This document shows, piece by piece, positions 45,701 to 53,599 of a DNA stretch of 64,000 nucleotides. The notes below the pieces were generated by a model, which had not been told where the DNA came from, did not search any database, and saw nothing but the letters and a program-made list of their open reading frames with translations. The number at the start of each line of letters is the position of its first letter. The stretch's first letter is position 1. Both the position numbers and the translations under genes were made by a program. The stretch covers positions 1 through 64,000 of the forward strand of contig DATHVN010000090.1 in the NCBI GenBank assembly GCA_035461305.1. Reading direction: 5' to 3'. Source of the stretch: Euzebyales bacterium (lineage in GTDB: Bacteria; Actinomycetota; Nitriliruptoria; Euzebyales; JAHELV01).

Positions 45701-46157
45701 GCTGGTGTACCAGGTGGTCCAGGCCACCGTCGTAGGCGGGTGACAGGACGATCGGACGCCGCTCCCCCAGCCGAGGGTCCATCGGCTGCAGCAGCGCGCG
45801 CACGGGTGCGACCACGGCGTGCAGGTCGTCGGTGCCGAGCCGGTCGAGCGCCCGCAGGCGCGTCCCCACCGTCGCCGGCTGGGGTGACAGCCGCTCGTGC
45901 GGCAGCGTCTCCCACGCCGGGAACAGCGCGACGCGGTCGGTGCCGATGAACGCGCCGAGCCCGTCGACGAGCTGCTCGGCGTCGCTGGCTGTCGGGGTGA
46001 CGATCAGCAGCGGTCGCGCGCGTTCGCTCAGCAGGGCACAGGCCAGGGGGCGCAGCGCAGGACCCACGTGCAGAGCACCCGGCACGAACATGTCAGTGTC
46101 GAGTGAGGAACGGACGTGGTCCAGCAGCCCCGACAGGGGCGGGCGGGGCGTGCTCAT
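42720..46157 (-). CDS. mfd: Transcription-repair coupling factor
   Basis: From ATG 46157 the product has 1145 residues, the normal Mfd length. It has a UvrB-like N-terminal part (about 30-350) and the RNA-polymerase-interacting CarD-like domain near 470-560 (GDPIVHAVHGVGTYRGITTR). The translocase follows, with Walker A GDVGFGKTEIAVR near 625, VVDEEQRFG near 728 and TATPIPRTMEM, then a C-terminal TRCF domain. It removes stalled RNA polymerase and recruits UvrA. The frame runs to 46295 upstream, but that part overlaps the divergent yihY promoter and is not Mfd-like. The position next to mazG is conserved. Confidence 0.96.
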   Translation of the reverse strand: MSTPRPPLSGLLDHVRSSLDTDMFVPGALHVGPALRPLACALLSERARPLLIVTPTASDAEQLVDGLGAFIGTDRVALFPAWETLPHERLSPQPATVGTRLRALDRLGTDDLHAVVAPVRALLQPMDPRLGERRPIVLSPAYDGGLDHLVHQLATLGYVRTTLVAQRGEFAVRGGIVDIFGSSHDHALRVEFWGDDVDQLRWFGVADQRALEPVDTVDIYAARELVLDDETAGTARALASRIPDLADQFGMLADGIVFEGAESLITAMHPAPAWLLDLLPAGAGIVLVDPVRLEGRSAELREQAEALAIAGWSEAGGGIIRDDGVGFGEYKQVTDRFGGDQWTLDPFGPPDIPGRPWDSFRGDVVQAARRVAELSRDGVRVVLTTPGHGPAMRLGEVLREHGVAAPVVATVTDQPIAITESPLRDGFVSPELGVALLGEWDLFGPRRSRASRRLPSKRTAQATVLDLTPGDPIVHAVHGVGTYRGITTRQLRGPTSSVGGQAAGHLTRDYVIVEYAGGDRLFVPSDNVDALAPYIGGEDPRIMRMGGTDWERAKGKVRRAVREIAGELLRLYQARMHAPGMAFAPDSPWQGELEQAFAHVETPDQLAAIDDVKRDMETPVPMDRLICGDVGFGKTEIAVRAAAKAVFDGSQVAVLVPTTLLAQQHGETFSERFAGFPVRVETLSRFATPAQQRSVLDGVADGTVDLVIGTHRLLSGDVEFANLGLVVVDEEQRFGVAHKEKLKQLRTSVDVMTMTATPIPRTMEMAITGIRDLSTIDTPPEERQPIVTHVGPHDESMAALAIRRELLREGQVFWLHNQVATISAAAQAVRDLVPDARVEIAHGQMAESQLERIMIRFWERDFDVLVCTTIVESGLDIPNANTLIIERADMLGLAQLYQLRGRVGRSVVRGYAYMFHPERRALTEEAYKRLETVATHTGLGSGLSIALRDLEIRGAGSVLSADQSGHIATVGFEAYAQLMREEMAELNDPAAAARERAEAAEITIDLPVDAHLPPDYIADEGLRLQAYRRIAGIRDGAGARDVADELTDRYGPLPEAAKRLITVAALRAAARRWGITEIGITPRRTVRVLPVHLSESQQVRLRRQRPQALWNEAAGALELPMPSADVELIGWVARELKAVLGRRRR

Positions 46158-46246
46158 GGCCCTAATGGTGACACACTGCCGCGTCGCCGGAGTGCGGATG
46201 CATCGGTTGTCGGGGCAGCACCGGGACGTGCTGCCACGATGGGCCC

Positions 46247-47098
46247 ATGCTCGCTCGATGGTTCGATACGGCGCTTGCGCTCGTGCGCGCCACACGTGAC
46301 CGCGCGGCGGGACACGACCTGATGCTGGTGGCCGCCGGCCTGACCCTGTATGCCGGCATCGCCATCGTGCCGCTGCTCCTGCTCGGCCTGTACGGCGCCG
46401 GCCTGGTCATCGACCCGGATCGCGTCGCGATGCTGGTGCGGGACCTCGCGACGTTCGTGCCACCCACGATGGGCGTGCGGCAGATCATCCGTTCCCTCGC
46501 CGACGCCGGCCCGAGGCTGGGCATCGGCTCCCTGATCGCATCGGTGCTCGCCGCGACGACGTACGGCGAGGGCATGCTGCGCGCCGTCGACGTGCTGGAG
46601 GGCCAGCAGCGCCGGAACCGGACGCTGGCGGGGCGCATCCGGGTGCTGCCGTACGTGGGGGTGTTCCCGCTCGTGACGGTCGCGGGCCTGCTGACAGTCG
46701 CCGCGCTACCGGACATGCTCGGCGGCGGGACGATCGGGCAGGTCCTCGGGGTGTACCTGACGTTCTGGATTGGCTGGCTGTCGGCGACCGCCCTGCTCGT
46801 CGTGCTGTACCGGCTCTTCTCCGTCCAGCGCCTGCGCTGGCCCGCGACGGTATGGGGTGCGCTGGCGACCGGGTCGTTCCTGGCGGGGATGTCGCTGGGC
46901 TGGGTGCTCGTGCTGCGCTACGGCGTTGCGGTCGGCCGCGCGTTCGGCGGCTCGGTGGACGTCGGCAGGGTCGTGTTGTTCACCGTGTATCTGCTGCTGG
47001 TGCAGGTCGCCGTCCTGCTCGGCTACCTGCTGGTCCTGTCGATCGACGCGCACCTCACCTCCCCCACGCCGGACTCTGACCCCCACCCCGAAACCTGA
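46247..47098 (+). CDS. YihY/BrkB family inner membrane protein
   Basis: The 283-residue protein has about six membrane segments and the YihY/BrkB pattern (LMLVAAGLTLYAGIAIVPLL near 25-45, LGGGTIGQVLGVYLTFWIGW, WGALATGSFLAGMSLGWVLV, VYLLLVQVAVLLGYLLVLSI). The family is often named ribonuclease BN by mistake; its role is unknown, possibly lipid or solute transport. It is the only plus-strand gene in the 40.6-58 kb block, divergent from mfd and convergent with pth. Confidence 0.88.
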   Translation: MLARWFDTALALVRATRDRAAGHDLMLVAAGLTLYAGIAIVPLLLLGLYGAGLVIDPDRVAMLVRDLATFVPPTMGVRQIIRSLADAGPRLGIGSLIASVLAATTYGEGMLRAVDVLEGQQRRNRTLAGRIRVLPYVGVFPLVTVAGLLTVAALPDMLGGGTIGQVLGVYLTFWIGWLSATALLVVLYRLFSVQRLRWPATVWGALATGSFLAGMSLGWVLVLRYGVAVGRAFGGSVDVGRVVLFTVYLLLVQVAVLLGYLLVLSIDAHLTSPTPDSDPHPET

Positions 47099-47216
47099 CC
47101 CCCACCTCGTGCACCGAACGTCGAGGTGGGGAGCAGAAGGCGGACGCAGCGCGACCAATCACCCACACCCCGAAGCTGACGCCCAAAGGTGAGGAGCGAA
47201 CGTCGAGGTGGGGAGC
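47083..47216. repeat. Degenerate 82-bp tandem repeat with hairpin between yihY and pth
   Basis: CGAACGTCGAGGTGGGGAGC occurs exactly twice, at 47115-47134 and 47197-47216 (82 bases apart). A weaker repeat of CACCCCGAA-CTGAC precedes each. In the first unit CCCCACCTCG (47100-47109) pairs with CGAGGTGGGG (47122-47131), a ten-base stem with a twelve-base loop. It lies between convergent stops and may serve as a terminator for both genes. Confidence 0.7.
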
Positions 47217-47235
47217 GAAGTACGGGACGGGGGCG

Positions 47236-47826
47236 TCAGGCGGGGTGGGGGGCATGGTGGATGTTCTGGGCCGGTTCGAGACCCTCGGCCACCAGGTCGC
47301 GCGTCGCCTCGGCGGCGCGGCGGACCGCCGCCAGCGCGTCCTCGCGCTGCGCCGCGGGGATGCGTGCCAGGACGTGGGTCGCGGCGTTCTGCCGTCCGGG
47401 CGGGCGGCCGACGCCGATGCGCACGCGGACGAAGTCACGCCCCCCGCAGCGGTTGATGATGTCGCGCACCCCGTTGTGGCCCCCGGGGCCACCCCCGCGC
47501 TTGAGGCGGACGACCCACGGCTCGAGGTCGATGTCGTCATACACGACGACCAGGCGCTCCAGTGGGACCTTGTAGAAGCGCAGCGCCCGCTGGACCGGCC
47601 CGCCCGATGTGTTCATGTACCCCCCAGGCACGAACAGCGTGATCGGCGGGCCGTCGGGTCCGAGACGCCCGTCGGCGGCGACGCCACCGGCGCGGTGCCG
47701 GGTCATGCGCAGGCCGAGCTCCTCGGCGAGCAGGTGCACCGCGTCGGCACCGAGGTTGTGGCGGGTGCCGGCGTACTCCGCGGCCGGGTTGCCCAGGCCG
47801 ACGATCAACGTGCGCTCGTCGTCCAC
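47236..47826 (-). CDS. pth: Peptidyl-tRNA hydrolase
   Basis: The 196-residue enzyme has TLIVGLGNPAAEYAGTRHNL with catalytic His at about 23. FVPGGYMNTSG follows, then VVVYDDIDLEPWVVRLKRGG with the catalytic Asp, and GGHNGVRDIINRCGGRDFVR. It frees tRNA from peptidyl-tRNA dropped by ribosomes. It starts at GTG 47826, 18 bases after the rplY stop, the common rplY-pth pair. Confidence 0.95.
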   Translation of the reverse strand: MDDERTLIVGLGNPAAEYAGTRHNLGADAVHLLAEELGLRMTRHRAGGVAADGRLGPDGPPITLFVPGGYMNTSGGPVQRALRFYKVPLERLVVVYDDIDLEPWVVRLKRGGGPGGHNGVRDIINRCGGRDFVRVRIGVGRPPGRQNAATHVLARIPAAQREDALAAVRRAAEATRDLVAEGLEPAQNIHHAPHPA

Positions 47827-47844
47827 GACGAAGGTGCGGGCGAC

Positions 47845-48543
47845 CTACTCGTCTCTGCCGCCGCCGGTGCCGCCACCCTCCTCCGTGGCCTCGGCCTCGC
47901 TCGCGTCAGCCGGCACGGGCTGGCCCTCGGCTCCGAGCGCCTTCTCGAGCTCCTCGCCCTCGGCGACCTCAATCTCGGGCACCTCGACCTGCGGGATGTA
48001 GACGGACACGACGGCGTGCTCGGGGTCCTCGAGCAGTTCGACGCCCTCGGGCAGGTCGAGGTCGTCGAGGCGCTTGACGTCGCCGACCCCCATGTCGGAG
48101 ATGTCGAGCTCGAGGCTGTCGGGCACCTCCAGCGGTAGGACCTCGACCGGCACGTCGAACCGCACCTGGTCGACGACGCCGCCCTCGTCGGCGCCGGCTG
48201 CCTCGCCGGTGAGGTGTATCGGGACGTCGACCGTGACCTTGCGGCTGCGGTCGACGACGACGAAGTCGACGTGCATGATCTCGCGCCGCACCGGGTGTCG
48301 CTGCAGCTGCCGCGCCAGCGTCAGGTGAGTGTCCCCGCCGACCTCGAGGCGGATCAGGGCATTGAGCCCGGCGTCCGTGCGCAGGGCGTGGTAGAGCTCC
48401 AGCGCGTCGACCGACACCGGGGTTGCATCGAGGTCCGCGCCGTAGGCGACCGCGGGCACGCGACCAGCTCGGCGGAGGCGACGACCCTCGCCCTTGCCGC
48501 GGCCGTCGCGCGCCTCCGCGGTGAGCGTCACCTGGTCAGCCAT
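47845..48543 (-). CDS. rplY: Ribosomal protein bL25 (Ctc form)
   Basis: ATG 48543 with GAGGAG upstream gives 232 residues. Residues 1-95 are the 5S rRNA-binding L25 domain (TLTAEARDGRGKGEGRRLRR, GRVPAVAYGADLDATPVSVD). Residues about 100-195 are the TL5/Ctc beta domain (VTVDVPIHLTGEAAGADEGG, VPDSLELDISDMGVGDVKRL). An acidic, glycine-rich tail closes the protein, common in actinobacteria. It lies between the LysM gene and pth. Confidence 0.95.
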   Translation of the reverse strand: MADQVTLTAEARDGRGKGEGRRLRRAGRVPAVAYGADLDATPVSVDALELYHALRTDAGLNALIRLEVGGDTHLTLARQLQRHPVRREIMHVDFVVVDRSRKVTVDVPIHLTGEAAGADEGGVVDQVRFDVPVEVLPLEVPDSLELDISDMGVGDVKRLDDLDLPEGVELLEDPEHAVVSVYIPQVEVPEIEVAEGEELEKALGAEGQPVPADASEAEATEEGGGTGGGRDE

Positions 48544-48685
48544 CGCCTGCACTCCTCTTGGTCACTGCAGGAAGAAGAAGATCGAGATCCGCTGTGCGGA
48601 CAAGCGAAGACGCGTCCGGCACCGGCGACAGGCCAGTCTAGGCAGGCCGCGTGATCGCCACAACTTCGTGCGAGGAGCGGTGTGC

Positions 48686-49072
48686 CTATTCGGGCGCGGG
48701 GATCGTCAGCTCGAGCCCGACGCGCAGCGGCGCCGACGGGTCGATGTCGTTCGCTTCGGCGATCGCCGGCCATCCGTCGGACGTGTCGTAGAACTGCTCG
48801 GAGATCTTCGTGCCGGTGTCGCCTGCCACGACCTCGTACGTGACGGGGAACTCGTCACCGCCACCACCACCTCCGCCACCCTCGTCTGCCGCAGCGTCGC
48901 CGCTGGCGACCTCCGATGGCGCCGCCGCGGTCTCGGATGGCGCGGCGGTCGCGTCCTCGCCGAACACCACCGTGTCGCCGATGGTCTGCAGCAGCATCGG
49001 CACGGCGATGAGCACGACGACGAGCATGACGGCAAGGGCGCCAAGCCAGCGCAGCGGGGGCGACAGCTCCAC
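48686..49072 (-). CDS. Membrane-anchored LysM protein
   Basis: The 128-residue protein (GTG 49072) has one N-terminal membrane helix (ALAVMLVVVLIAVPMLLQTI, about 12-31), an Ala/Ser/Gly linker (about 40-75) and a C-terminal LysM domain (YEVVAGDTGTKISEQFYDTS, WPAIAEANDI). LysM binds peptidoglycan glycan chains, so the protein probably tethers membrane to wall. It is short, with no enzyme domain. It lies between prs and rplY; this place in the cluster is not one I know from other actinobacteria. Confidence 0.85.
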   Translation of the reverse strand: MELSPPLRWLGALAVMLVVVLIAVPMLLQTIGDTVVFGEDATAAPSETAAAPSEVASGDAAADEGGGGGGGGDEFPVTYEVVAGDTGTKISEQFYDTSDGWPAIAEANDIDPSAPLRVGLELTIPAPE

Positions 49073-49126
49073 GTGTTCTCCTCTGGCTCGGGCGTGCGCG
49101 CCGGCATCCAGTGTCCCCCGGCGACC

Positions 49127-50095
49127 CTACTGGTTGCGATCGTCGAACAGCTCGCTGACCGACTCGTCCTCGAAGATCGCCTTCATTGTGCTCGCGACGA
49201 TCGCCGCGATCGAGACGACCTCGATCTTCGCGCAGTCGCAGTCGGCCGGGATCGGCATGGTGTTGGTCACGACCACGGTATCGATGGCCGAGTCCGAGAG
49301 CCGCTCGCAGGCCGGACCCGACAGCACGGGGTGGGTCGCGGCGACCACGACCCGGGCGGCGCCGCGGTTGACCAGGGCCTCGGCGGCACCGCAGATCGTT
49401 CCCGCGGTGTCGATCATGTCGTCGACGAGCACGACCGTACGGCCCTCGACGTCGCCGACCACGGCCAGCGTGCGGGCGACGTTGTGGGCCTCGCGAGTCT
49501 TGGCGAGGAACGCCATCCGCGCGCTGGGCAGCAGCGCCTGGTACTTCGAGGCGAGCTTCACGCCGCCGGCGTCGGGCGACGCGATCACCAGGTCGTCGTC
49601 GGCGAACCGTTCGGCGAGCCAGCTGACCAGCAGGGGTAGGGCCGTCAGGTGGTCCAGCGGCTTGTTGAAGAACCCCTGGATCTGGCCGGTGTGCAGGTCG
49701 ACCGACACGACCCGGTCAGCACCCGCCGTCGTGAGCATGTCGGCGAGCAGGCGGGCGGTGATCGCCTCGCGCGACCGGGCTTTGCGGTCGGCGCGGGCGT
49801 ACCCGTAGTACGGGCAGACGGCGATGATGCGCTTGGCGGACGCGCGCTTGGCCGCGTCGATCATGATGAGCTGCTCGACGATGTTGTTGTTGACCGGCGA
49901 GCAGTGGGTCTGGATGAGAAACACGTCGCTGCCACGCACGTTCTCCTGGTACCGCACGTACAGCTCGCCGTTGGAGAACTCGTGGATGTCGACCGAGCCC
50001 AGGCGCATCCCCAGGTGGTCGACGACCTCACGCGCGAGCTCGGGGTACCCCCGGCCGGTGAAGACCTGCATCCGCTTCTTGGTCACGACTTCCAT
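49127..50095 (-). CDS. prs: Ribose-phosphate pyrophosphokinase
   Basis: The 322-residue class I PRPP synthase shows FSNGELYVRYQENVRGSDVF, NNNIVEQLIMIDAAKRASAK, the flexible loop (YYGYARADRKARSREAITAR), VVSVDLHTGQIQGFF and the ribose-5-phosphate loop VVLVDDMIDTAGTI. It makes PRPP from ribose 5-phosphate and ATP for purine, pyrimidine, His and NAD synthesis. ATG 50095 follows glmU by 12 bases, the normal glmU-prs pair. Confidence 0.96.
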   Translation of the reverse strand: MEVVTKKRMQVFTGRGYPELAREVVDHLGMRLGSVDIHEFSNGELYVRYQENVRGSDVFLIQTHCSPVNNNIVEQLIMIDAAKRASAKRIIAVCPYYGYARADRKARSREAITARLLADMLTTAGADRVVSVDLHTGQIQGFFNKPLDHLTALPLLVSWLAERFADDDLVIASPDAGGVKLASKYQALLPSARMAFLAKTREAHNVARTLAVVGDVEGRTVVLVDDMIDTAGTICGAAEALVNRGAARVVVAATHPVLSGPACERLSDSAIDTVVVTNTMPIPADCDCAKIEVVSIAAIVASTMKAIFEDESVSELFDDRNQ

Positions 50096-50107
50096 CGCGG
50101 TGTGTCC

Positions 50108-51484
50108 TCAGGTCTCGTTCGACGCCCGTCGGCGTTCGGCGTACCCCTCGATGATGCGTTGCTGGTTGCGTTCCAGCGCGAGCGCACCGGGCGGTACGTC
50201 ACTGGTGATGACCGATCCCGCACCCGTGTACGCATCGTCGCCGACCTTGACCGGGGCGACCAGCATCGTGTCGGCCCCGATGCGCACCCGGTCGCCGATG
50301 GTCGTCTGGTGCTTGCGGTAGCCGTCGTAGTTGACCGTCACGGTGGCCGCGCCGATGTTGGAGCCGGCGCCGATCACGGTGTTGCCGATATAGGACAGGT
50401 GCGGCACCTTGCTGCCCTCACCCACGACCGACTGCTTGATCTCGACGAAGGCGCCGGCCTTGGCGCGGTGGGCGAGCTCGGCTCCGGGACGCAGGTAGGT
50501 GAAGGGCCCGACGTTCGCGTCCGGCCCGATGTGCGCCGACAACGCCACGGTGTAGGTGACGGCCGCACCCGCCTCGACGGTGGTGTCGATCAGCCGGGTG
50601 TCTGGGCCGATGACCGCGCCGGAGGCGATGCTCGTGGCCCCCTCCAGGTGGGTGCCCGGCAGGAGCGTGGCGTCGGCCGCGACCACGCAGCCTGCGCCGA
50701 CGTAGGTCGTGGCCGGGTCGACGACCGTCACGCCGTCGCGCATCAGCTGGTCCAGCATGCCTGCGCGCAGCACGGCGCCGGCCGCCGCCATCTCCGCGCG
50801 GTCGTTGACGCCGCGCACCGTCGCGGCGGCCGCACGCACCGCGGCCAGCCCCTCGCCGACCAGTGGCTCGACGACATCGGTCAGGTACTCCTCACCCTGG
50901 GCGTTGTCGGTCCCCAGGCGTCCGATCTCGCGACGCAGGGCTGCGGTGTCGAACACGTACATCGACACGTTGACCTCGCGCACCGCCCGCTCCTCAGGAG
51001 TGGCGTCGCGCTCCTCCGCGACGCGTAGGACCGCCCCGTCGTCGTCGCGTAGGATGCGCCCGTAGCCGGTGGGGTCATCGAGCACCGTGGTCATCATCGC
51101 CACCGCGTTGCCGGGCTGGACCTCGAACATCCGGTCCAGCGGCGCGCCAGCGACCAACGGGGCGTCCCCAGGGACCACCATGACGATGTCGATGCCGTCC
51201 AGGGCACCCGCCTCGAACACGACCCGCACAGCGTGGCCCGTCCCCCGCTGCTCAGCCTGGTGGACCGTGACCAGCTCCAGGCCGGGCACCTGCGCGGCGT
51301 CGGCGGCCACGTCGTCACCCTGGTGGCCGACCACCACCACGACACGGTCGAGCTCGAGAGGACGCAGCGCGGACAGCACCCACTGCAGCAGCGACCGACC
51401 GGCGACCTGGTGCAGGACCTTCGCCAGGTCGGACTTGAAACGGGTGCCTTTTCCGGCTGCCAGGACGACGGCTGCACGGCTCAT
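50108..51484 (-). CDS. glmU: Bifunctional GlmU (GlcNAc-1-P uridyltransferase / GlcN-1-P acetyltransferase)
   Basis: The 458-residue enzyme has an N-terminal pyrophosphorylase (AAVVLAAGKGTRFKSDLAKV, then GTGHAVRV) and, from about 250, a left-handed beta-helix of hexapeptide repeats. Its acetyltransferase region includes PGAELAHRAKAGAFVEIKQS and GSNIGAATVTVNYDGYRKHQ with the catalytic His. It makes UDP-GlcNAc for the cell wall. The common MKSDLPKVLH reads FKSDLAKVLH here, a mild change near the uridine site. A tRNA-Gln gene lies just upstream. Confidence 0.95.
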   Translation of the reverse strand: MSRAAVVLAAGKGTRFKSDLAKVLHQVAGRSLLQWVLSALRPLELDRVVVVVGHQGDDVAADAAQVPGLELVTVHQAEQRGTGHAVRVVFEAGALDGIDIVMVVPGDAPLVAGAPLDRMFEVQPGNAVAMMTTVLDDPTGYGRILRDDDGAVLRVAEERDATPEERAVREVNVSMYVFDTAALRREIGRLGTDNAQGEEYLTDVVEPLVGEGLAAVRAAAATVRGVNDRAEMAAAGAVLRAGMLDQLMRDGVTVVDPATTYVGAGCVVAADATLLPGTHLEGATSIASGAVIGPDTRLIDTTVEAGAAVTYTVALSAHIGPDANVGPFTYLRPGAELAHRAKAGAFVEIKQSVVGEGSKVPHLSYIGNTVIGAGSNIGAATVTVNYDGYRKHQTTIGDRVRIGADTMLVAPVKVGDDAYTGAGSVITSDVPPGALALERNQQRIIEGYAERRRASNET

Positions 51485-51531
51485 TTGGGTGTTGTCTCGG
51501 ATTGGTCGACGGCTCAGCGGGCTGCTCGGTG

Positions 51532-51605
51532 TGGCTGGGAGGGAAGGGATCGAACCTTCAACTCCGACTCCAAAGGACGGCGTGATGCCATTTCACCACC
51601 TCCCA
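51532..51605 (-). tRNA. tRNA-Gln (anticodon TTG)
   Basis: On the minus strand the acceptor TGGGAGG (from 51605) pairs with CCTCCCA, the T stem GAAGG with CCTTC, and the anticodon loop CTTTGGA gives TTG for Gln. CCA is encoded after G73 (51532-51534). The anticodon stem CCGTC/GTCGG has one T-T mismatch at 30-40. Its place next to glmU is known in mycobacteria as well. Confidence 0.9.
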
Positions 51606-51643
51606 TCGCCCCCGCGGCGGAGCACGCGCACGAGAGATGGCGC

Positions 51644-52651
51644 TTACTCTAACGTCCGCAGCAGCGGGCCCGTGTCGGACAGCCCGGCGTCGCGTGACAG
51701 CTCCGGGCCACCGGCCGGCGACGTCGCGACGATGGCCTGCGGGCACCAGTGCTCGATGGCGCGGGCGAGGGCGCGCGCGGCGGCTTCGTCCGGGGCCAGC
51801 GCCAGCAGCGTCGGGCCGCTGCCGGCCAGGACCGCGGCCAGCGCTCCCGCCTCCAGCAGCTGACGCTTGCGGCTGCGAAGCTTTGGGCGCAGCGAGAAGG
51901 CGGCGTCCTCGAGCTCGTTGTCGAGCGCGGCCGCGAGCCGGCCGGGATCGGTCGAGCGGACCGCGTAGAGCACCTCGTCGGCGCGTGTGTCCGCTGGGCG
52001 CGACCGGTGGTCCCAGGCGCGGTAGACCGCCGGCGTCGACAGGGGCTCGGGGTCGGGGCAGATGACCCAGTGGAACGGTCCGCGCGCCAGCACCGGGGTG
52101 ATGTCGGTGCCACGGCCGGCGCCGAGCGCGGTGCCCCCGGTGACGCAGAACGGCACGTCGCTGCCAAGCTCGGCGCCCACCGACCGGAGCTGTTCGACCG
52201 ACAGGCCACAGCGCCACAGGCGGTTCAGCGCGACGAGCACGCCCGCGGCGTCGGCCGAGCCGCCGGCCATGCCGGCCATCACCGGGATGTGCTTGTCGAG
52301 GTCGATGATCGTGCGGACAGCGTCACGGTCGGTGCCGCTCTCGGAGGGCACGATGCCGCTGAGTTCCCCGAGGCGCAGCGCAGCGCGCAGCGCGAGGTTG
52401 TCACGCCCCTGCGGCAGGGTTGGATCGGCCCAGAGCTCGACGCGCATGTGCCTGCGGGCCGCCGGATGGTGGCGTCTGCCCGGGAGGCCGAGGAGCGCGA
52501 CCCGCAGGTCGTCGTACACCGAGACGGTCTGAAACACCGTGACCAGCTCGTGGTAACCGTCCGCCCGCCGGCCGCGGATGGCCAGGAACAGGTTCAGCTT
52601 CGCGGGAACGCGGACGCGCAGCGCGCTGCCGTCGATGTCCTCGGCTGCCAC
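51644..52651 (-). CDS. ispE: 4-diphosphocytidyl-2-C-methyl-D-erythritol kinase
   Basis: The 335-residue GHMP kinase phosphorylates CDP-ME in the MEP route to isoprenoids. It has VRVPAKLNLFLAIRGRRADG with the catalytic Lys, the ATP loop PVMAGMAGGSADAAGVLVAL and a C-terminal AAVLAGSGPTLLALAPD. The usual glycine-rich P-G-x-G-L-G-G-G-S-x-D reads M-A-G-M-A-G-G-S-A-D, still within the family. It is somewhat longer than E. coli IspE because of an insertion near 60. Order rsmA-ispE is conserved. Confidence 0.94.
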   Translation of the reverse strand: MAAEDIDGSALRVRVPAKLNLFLAIRGRRADGYHELVTVFQTVSVYDDLRVALLGLPGRRHHPAARRHMRVELWADPTLPQGRDNLALRAALRLGELSGIVPSESGTDRDAVRTIIDLDKHIPVMAGMAGGSADAAGVLVALNRLWRCGLSVEQLRSVGAELGSDVPFCVTGGTALGAGRGTDITPVLARGPFHWVICPDPEPLSTPAVYRAWDHRSRPADTRADEVLYAVRSTDPGRLAAALDNELEDAAFSLRPKLRSRKRQLLEAGALAAVLAGSGPTLLALAPDEAAARALARAIEHWCPQAIVATSPAGGPELSRDAGLSDTGPLLRTLE

Positions 52652-52726
52652 CGATGCGAACTCCCGGACCTCGGTGATCGTCGTGGCCCGAGCGGTGCGA
52701 CCGCGTCGATCAGGGTGGACAGCGAG

Positions 52727-53599
52727 TCATGGTAGGGGCAGCGACGCTCCGTCGGCAATGTGGCGGTCGCGCAGCGCGTCAGCCAGCTCACACCATGTCG
52801 TCAGCGGGAGCTGCTCTGCGCGGACGTCGGGTGCCAGGCCGACCGCAGCCAGCGCCACGTCGACCCGCGCGGTGTCGAGCAGTGGCGCGAGCGCGTTGCG
52901 CAGACGCTTGCGGCGCTGGGTGAAGCCCTGGTCGATCAGGGCTACGACCGTCGGGCGCGGTATCGCGCGCTCCCACGGCCGTGGCTCGAGGTGCACGGTC
53001 ACCGAGTCGACGCCCGGCACGGGCTGGAAGGCCCGCCGACTGACCCGCGCGACCACGCGAGCGTCGGCGTAGGCGCCGATCTTGAGGCTGACCGCACCGA
53101 ACTGGGGATCGCCGACCTCGGCGGTCCACCGCTGCCCGACCTCACGCTGCACCATGAGGTGCAGCCGCGAGAAGTGCTCCAGCGCCAGCGTGTCCAACGT
53201 GACTGACGTGCCGATCGCGTACGGCAGGTTGGCCACGACCAGCGCGGGAGCCGGGATCTCGGCGACGAGGTCGACGTCGCGTACGTCAGCGTGGATCACC
53301 CGCACCATGGGATCGTCGCCGACGACCTCGGTCAGCGCCCGCACCATCCCGGCGTCGACCTCGATCGCCGTCACCCGCGCACCGGCCGTGCGCAGCGCGA
53401 GCGTCAGGCTGCCCAGGCCTGGCCCGATTTCGCACACCTGGTCCCCCGGCCGCACGCCCGCATCGGCGACCATACGGCGCAGGGTGTTGTGGTCGATCAC
53501 GAAGTGCTGACCGAGCCGGCGGTTCGGTGCCAGGCCATGACGACGGAGCAGGTCGCGCAGCTCGGTGACGCTGAGCAGGCGGCCGGTCCGGCCGTTCAC
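52727..53599 (-). CDS. rsmA: 16S rRNA dimethyladenosine transferase
   Basis: The 290-residue enzyme has LGQHFVIDHNTLRRMVADAG, the SAM motif VCEIGPGLGSLTLAL and NLPYAIGT (motif IV). It dimethylates two adjacent adenines at the 3' end of 16S rRNA; loss gives kasugamycin resistance. GTG 53599 overlaps the tatD stop (GTGA). It lies in the common order metG-tatD-rsmA-ispE. Confidence 0.95.
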   Translation of the reverse strand: MNGRTGRLLSVTELRDLLRRHGLAPNRRLGQHFVIDHNTLRRMVADAGVRPGDQVCEIGPGLGSLTLALRTAGARVTAIEVDAGMVRALTEVVGDDPMVRVIHADVRDVDLVAEIPAPALVVANLPYAIGTSVTLDTLALEHFSRLHLMVQREVGQRWTAEVGDPQFGAVSLKIGAYADARVVARVSRRAFQPVPGVDSVTVHLEPRPWERAIPRPTVVALIDQGFTQRRKRLRNALAPLLDTARVDVALAAVGLAPDVRAEQLPLTTWCELADALRDRHIADGASLPLP

